64,000 nucleotides of DNA from an uncultured Prevotella sp. GTDB lineage: Bacteria > Bacteroidota > Bacteroidia > Bacteroidales > Bacteroidaceae. Both the position numbers and the translations under genes were made by a program. A model generated the notes under the pieces. It was given only the letters and a program-made list of their open reading frames with translations. It was not told the origin of the DNA and did not search any database. Location: NCBI GenBank assembly GCA_945830055.1, contig CALZXH010000001.1, positions 1-64,000 of the forward strand, read 5' to 3'. Of this stretch, positions 61,068 through 64,000 are shown in pieces. Positions within the stretch are counted from its first letter, which is position 1, and every line of letters begins with the position of its first letter.

Positions 61068-62492
61068 TTATTTGCGTGAAGTGATGCAATCAGCTACTGT
61101 CTTTGCCATCTTGGATGCTCCTTTAGGAGTGGGATGCACACCGTCGGCCATCATCTCCTCCTTGTTCATCTGTACCACTGGATTCAGGTCAATGAGCTGA
61201 AGCTTGTTTTTCTTCGCCAGTTTTCTGATGATGGGGATGATTTCGTTGGTCATTACAGAGTCACGTATCTGCCAGTTCTTGGACACCTCGGTCTTATACG
61301 ACCTGATGGGTGTGCATAGCATTACAGTGGGTTGTGAGGGCAACGCCTTCAACTCGTCAATCATCTGCTGCATGTCGGTGGAAAACTCGCTTCCATAGTT
61401 GTCCCAGTTGATGTTTTTAGTATCATTGGTGCCCAACATAATGACGGCGATATCAGGATTGTACGCCTTGGCTTCTGTCCATGCCCGCTCCTTCATATAC
61501 GGCTGGTTACCTTTGTTGAGCATCGTTCTTCCGCTGCGTCCGAAGTTACGTACCTTATAGCCGCCCCCCAACATCCGTTGCAGTTGTGCCGGATAGGCGT
61601 TCACGTCAGCCATGTCCATACCGAACCCATCGGTGATACTGTTGCCTATACATGCCACTTTCAGCGCCTCTTTCCGGGGCATCTTCAGGTTCTTCAACCA
61701 AGCCTTGAGTTCGTCGAGCATCTGCTCATGCCAGACAAAGGTGGTACGGTAGCCGAAGCCATGCCCGCCCGAGGGGTAGATATGCATCGCCACAGGCACT
61801 CCTGCCTTACACATGGCAGTATAATAAGGGATGGCATTGGTAAGGGGCGGCACAGCTTTGTCGTCGGCAGCCAACAGCAACAGGGCTGGTGGGGTCTGAT
61901 GAGTGCGCACCTGCTTGTCGTTGCTGAACTCCTTTATCAGACGGGCGTCTCCCCTTCCCTCACCAAGGAAATTGACCACCGAACCCTTGTGGGTGAGTTT
62001 CTCTTCCATGGATATCACGGGATAGAACAGTATCTGGAAATCAGGTCTTGCCGGAAAGGGAGCATGGGTGGCGGTGGTAGAAGCAAGATGCCCTCCAGCT
62101 GAGAAGCCCATGATACCCACATCATTGGGATTGACATTCCATACCTTGGCAGAGTCGCGCATCATCTTGATGGCATTCTGTGCGTCAGACATAGGTAGGG
62201 AGCGGTCTCCCTTGGGCATTCTGTAAGTCAGCACTCCATAGGTAATACCCAGTTCATTGAAAAAGGGCGCCCAATAGGTTCCCTCGTTCTGCATCGACAG
62301 GTGTGAGTAGCCGCCACCGGGGCAACCCACAATGGCCCTCCCCGTGGCGTTTTCGGGTATAAACACCTGCATGGTAGCCTTGCCGTCGTCAGACACATTG
62401 ACTGTCATCACTTTTTTCGTCTGGGCAGCTACGCTCATGACAAGGGCAAGCGAAGCCCCCAATACATATCCTCTCATCCTCTTATAGTTCAT
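61068..62492 (-). CDS. Two-domain carbohydrate esterase: alpha/beta hydrolase + SGNH hydrolase
   Basis: N-terminal PGGGYSHLSM, GIMGFSAGGHLAS, YPSGGHGFGY; C-terminal CIGNSITDGFG, MLGTNDTKNI, DGVHPTPKGA. Confidence 0.85.
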   Translation of the reverse strand: MNYKRMRGYVLGASLALVMSVAAQTKKVMTVNVSDDGKATMQVFIPENATGRAIVGCPGGGYSHLSMQNEGTYWAPFFNELGITYGVLTYRMPKGDRSLPMSDAQNAIKMMRDSAKVWNVNPNDVGIMGFSAGGHLASTTATHAPFPARPDFQILFYPVISMEEKLTHKGSVVNFLGEGRGDARLIKEFSNDKQVRTHQTPPALLLLAADDKAVPPLTNAIPYYTAMCKAGVPVAMHIYPSGGHGFGYRTTFVWHEQMLDELKAWLKNLKMPRKEALKVACIGNSITDGFGMDMADVNAYPAQLQRMLGGGYKVRNFGRSGRTMLNKGNQPYMKERAWTEAKAYNPDIAVIMLGTNDTKNINWDNYGSEFSTDMQQMIDELKALPSQPTVMLCTPIRSYKTEVSKNWQIRDSVMTNEIIPIIRKLAKKNKLQLIDLNPVVQMNKEEMMADGVHPTPKGASKMAKTVADCITSRK

Positions 62493-62581
62493 AGTTTACA
62501 ATGCTTTATCCTTAGTTGTTTTGACTTGGTTTTTCTCCCTACTGCTATTCGGGATGGGGTAACCACGAGGTTAGGAAACTA

Positions 62582-62623
62582 AAATACCCCTTCCTCCATC
62601 ATGTTGAAGAGGAAGGGGTATTT
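62582..62623 (-). terminator. Intrinsic terminator after the SusD gene
   Basis: AAATACCCCTTCCTC / GAGGAAGGGGTATTT, 15-bp perfect stem, 12-nt loop. Confidence 0.85.
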
Positions 62624-62645
62624 GTTCCATTGTCTCTTTCCCCTA

Positions 62646-64000
62646 TTATTTGAAGGGCAAGAACCAGTTTTCTTTCACAGAGAGATCCACCACAGGATTC
62701 TTGTAAGCCAGTTTCTTCTTCAGCCAAAGGCTACCAAAGTTGGCTGTGTAGGGATTGTCTGCATTCTTATGGTTTGCCACACGCATCAGGTCATAGTAGC
62801 GTGTTCCCTCGAAGGCAGCCTCCAATGCCATTTCATCCACGATAAGGTCTTCGATGGCATTGATGGTGTCTTGCTTGGTGGGAGCAAGGCGGTTGATGTT
62901 CAACTGATGCTCTTTCACCAAATAATCCAGCTTCATGGCCACCACAGTATCCATCTGGTACAAGGTAGTGGAACTGTCCTTCACGAAGTTACCATTCTGG
63001 TCGAAGTTTACAACGAAACTGCCTCCACGGGCATGCACACCAGTGGCGGTGTACTTGCTGAAGCGCTTCAGATTCTTTCCGTTCAGCATACCATATACAT
63101 TTTCCAAGGCATTGACACCCTCGGGAGTCATGTACGAAGCAGCGAGCATCTCTTCAAAGATACCATCCTTCAGAATGGCAAAAGCCACATCGGGATAGCC
63201 CGCACGGTTGAATGCCTCGGCCAATCTCAACCACACCATAGGCGGACGATAGAGATAGAGCATGGGGTTTTTCAACTTGCTTATCCATATCTGCTCCCTG
63301 CCGGTGTCTTCGTCTTTCTCCCTGCTGCAGAGCGAACGTGTACGGGCATCACCCATGTTGCGCACCTGGGGCTCATACTTACTACCATTTGCCACCAAGA
63401 AATAGAAGCACGTGGTATCAATCAGTTCCTTGTACGATGCAGACATCACAATCTGCACATCGTCTAACTTGCTGTTCTGTCCGTAGTAGTCGTAACCGTA
63501 GAACTTGGGCAACTGTGAGGTGCTGCCCGACTCGCTGTTGGCAGGGAAATTCACTGCCGTGATACAGCCTTTATCCTGCACGCCTTCGAACAGTTTTGTA
63601 TAAGAATCGCCAAACGTTCCAGAAATCATCGCACCATTAGGCAGTTGCGATGGGTCAAAATCAAGCACCCTGCTCCTGTCTGAAGCCATTGCGCTGCTGT
63701 ATTCTCCAACCTGAATCTCATCTGCCGATGCCACTTCCGTGAGATAGGTCACGTAGTGTCTGATGGCTTTGTCATACTGGTTGGTTTCCAGATAGAGGTC
63801 GGCCATCACCAAATCCACGGGCATGAAGAGCTTGGTGGGGGTCATTCCCGAAATCTTGTTCTTGTCGTCAGAAGTTCCCCAGACAGGCACATGATAGCCC
63901 GTGTATTGCTCCAAATCGGGCAGCAAGGCGGCAGCTATCTGGTCCATGTTCTTGTTTTCAAACTGGCCCTCTTCTATCTGGCTTATCTTGGTCAGCGGTT
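62646..64000 (-). CDS. SusD/RagB family nutrient-binding outer-membrane protein (N-terminus beyond window)
   Basis: TKLFMPVDLVMADLYLETNQYDKAIRHYVTYLTEV, PMLYLYRPPMVWLRLAEAFNRAGYPDVAF; reading frame stays open to 64000 (PLTKISQIEEGQFENKNMDQ). Confidence 0.85.
   Translation of the reverse strand, partial: PLTKISQIEEGQFENKNMDQIAAALLPDLEQYTGYHVPVWGTSDDKNKISGMTPTKLFMPVDLVMADLYLETNQYDKAIRHYVTYLTEVASADEIQVGEYSSAMASDRSRVLDFDPSQLPNGAMISGTFGDSYTKLFEGVQDKGCITAVNFPANSESGSTSQLPKFYGYDYYGQNSKLDDVQIVMSASYKELIDTTCFYFLVANGSKYEPQVRNMGDARTRSLCSREKDEDTGREQIWISKLKNPMLYLYRPPMVWLRLAEAFNRAGYPDVAFAILKDGIFEEMLAASYMTPEGVNALENVYGMLNGKNLKRFSKYTATGVHARGGSFVVNFDQNGNFVKDSSTTLYQMDTVVAMKLDYLVKEHQLNINRLAPTKQDTINAIEDLIVDEMALEAAFEGTRYYDLMRVANHKNADNPYTANFGSLWLKKKLAYKNPVVDLSVKENWFLPFK

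Overview
The window is a contiguous stretch of a Bacteroidales chromosome. Protein style, TAnnTTTG promoters, T9SS parts and a SusD protein suggest a Prevotella/Segatella-like genome. Most of it is ordinary core and housekeeping content: lutABC, a dTDP-amino-sugar gene set, xseAB, ilvE, trmB, mrp, folA/thyA, topB, cydAB, an ExbB/ExbD cluster, tonB, porQ-cmk, ispH, meaB, a large alpha-2-macroglobulin and one tRNA-Ser. Accessory content is carbohydrate active: a GH105-PL1 pectinase fusion at the left, and a two-domain esterase plus a SusD homologue cut by the window edge at the right. I found no CRISPR array, rRNA, prophage or recognisable defence island. The most interesting unexplained signals are non-coding. 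(1) A ~700-bp gene-free block at the left edge has four 45-nt copies of an iteron-like element in + - - + orientation plus several perfect palindromes. (2) A 21-bp tandem repeat bounded by inverted arms, and a duplicated TGAACGTTCA palindrome, lie in front of an HU-like gene. (3) A dispersed intergenic element (AACCCAAATCGGTCATTAGACTGTT) occurs two or three times. (4) A 16-bp perfect inverted repeat sits inside a divergent promoter region between ExbB and a metal permease. (5) A G10 tract lies just upstream of the predicted promoter of a small HTH gene. All family calls were made by reading the translations; no database search was run.
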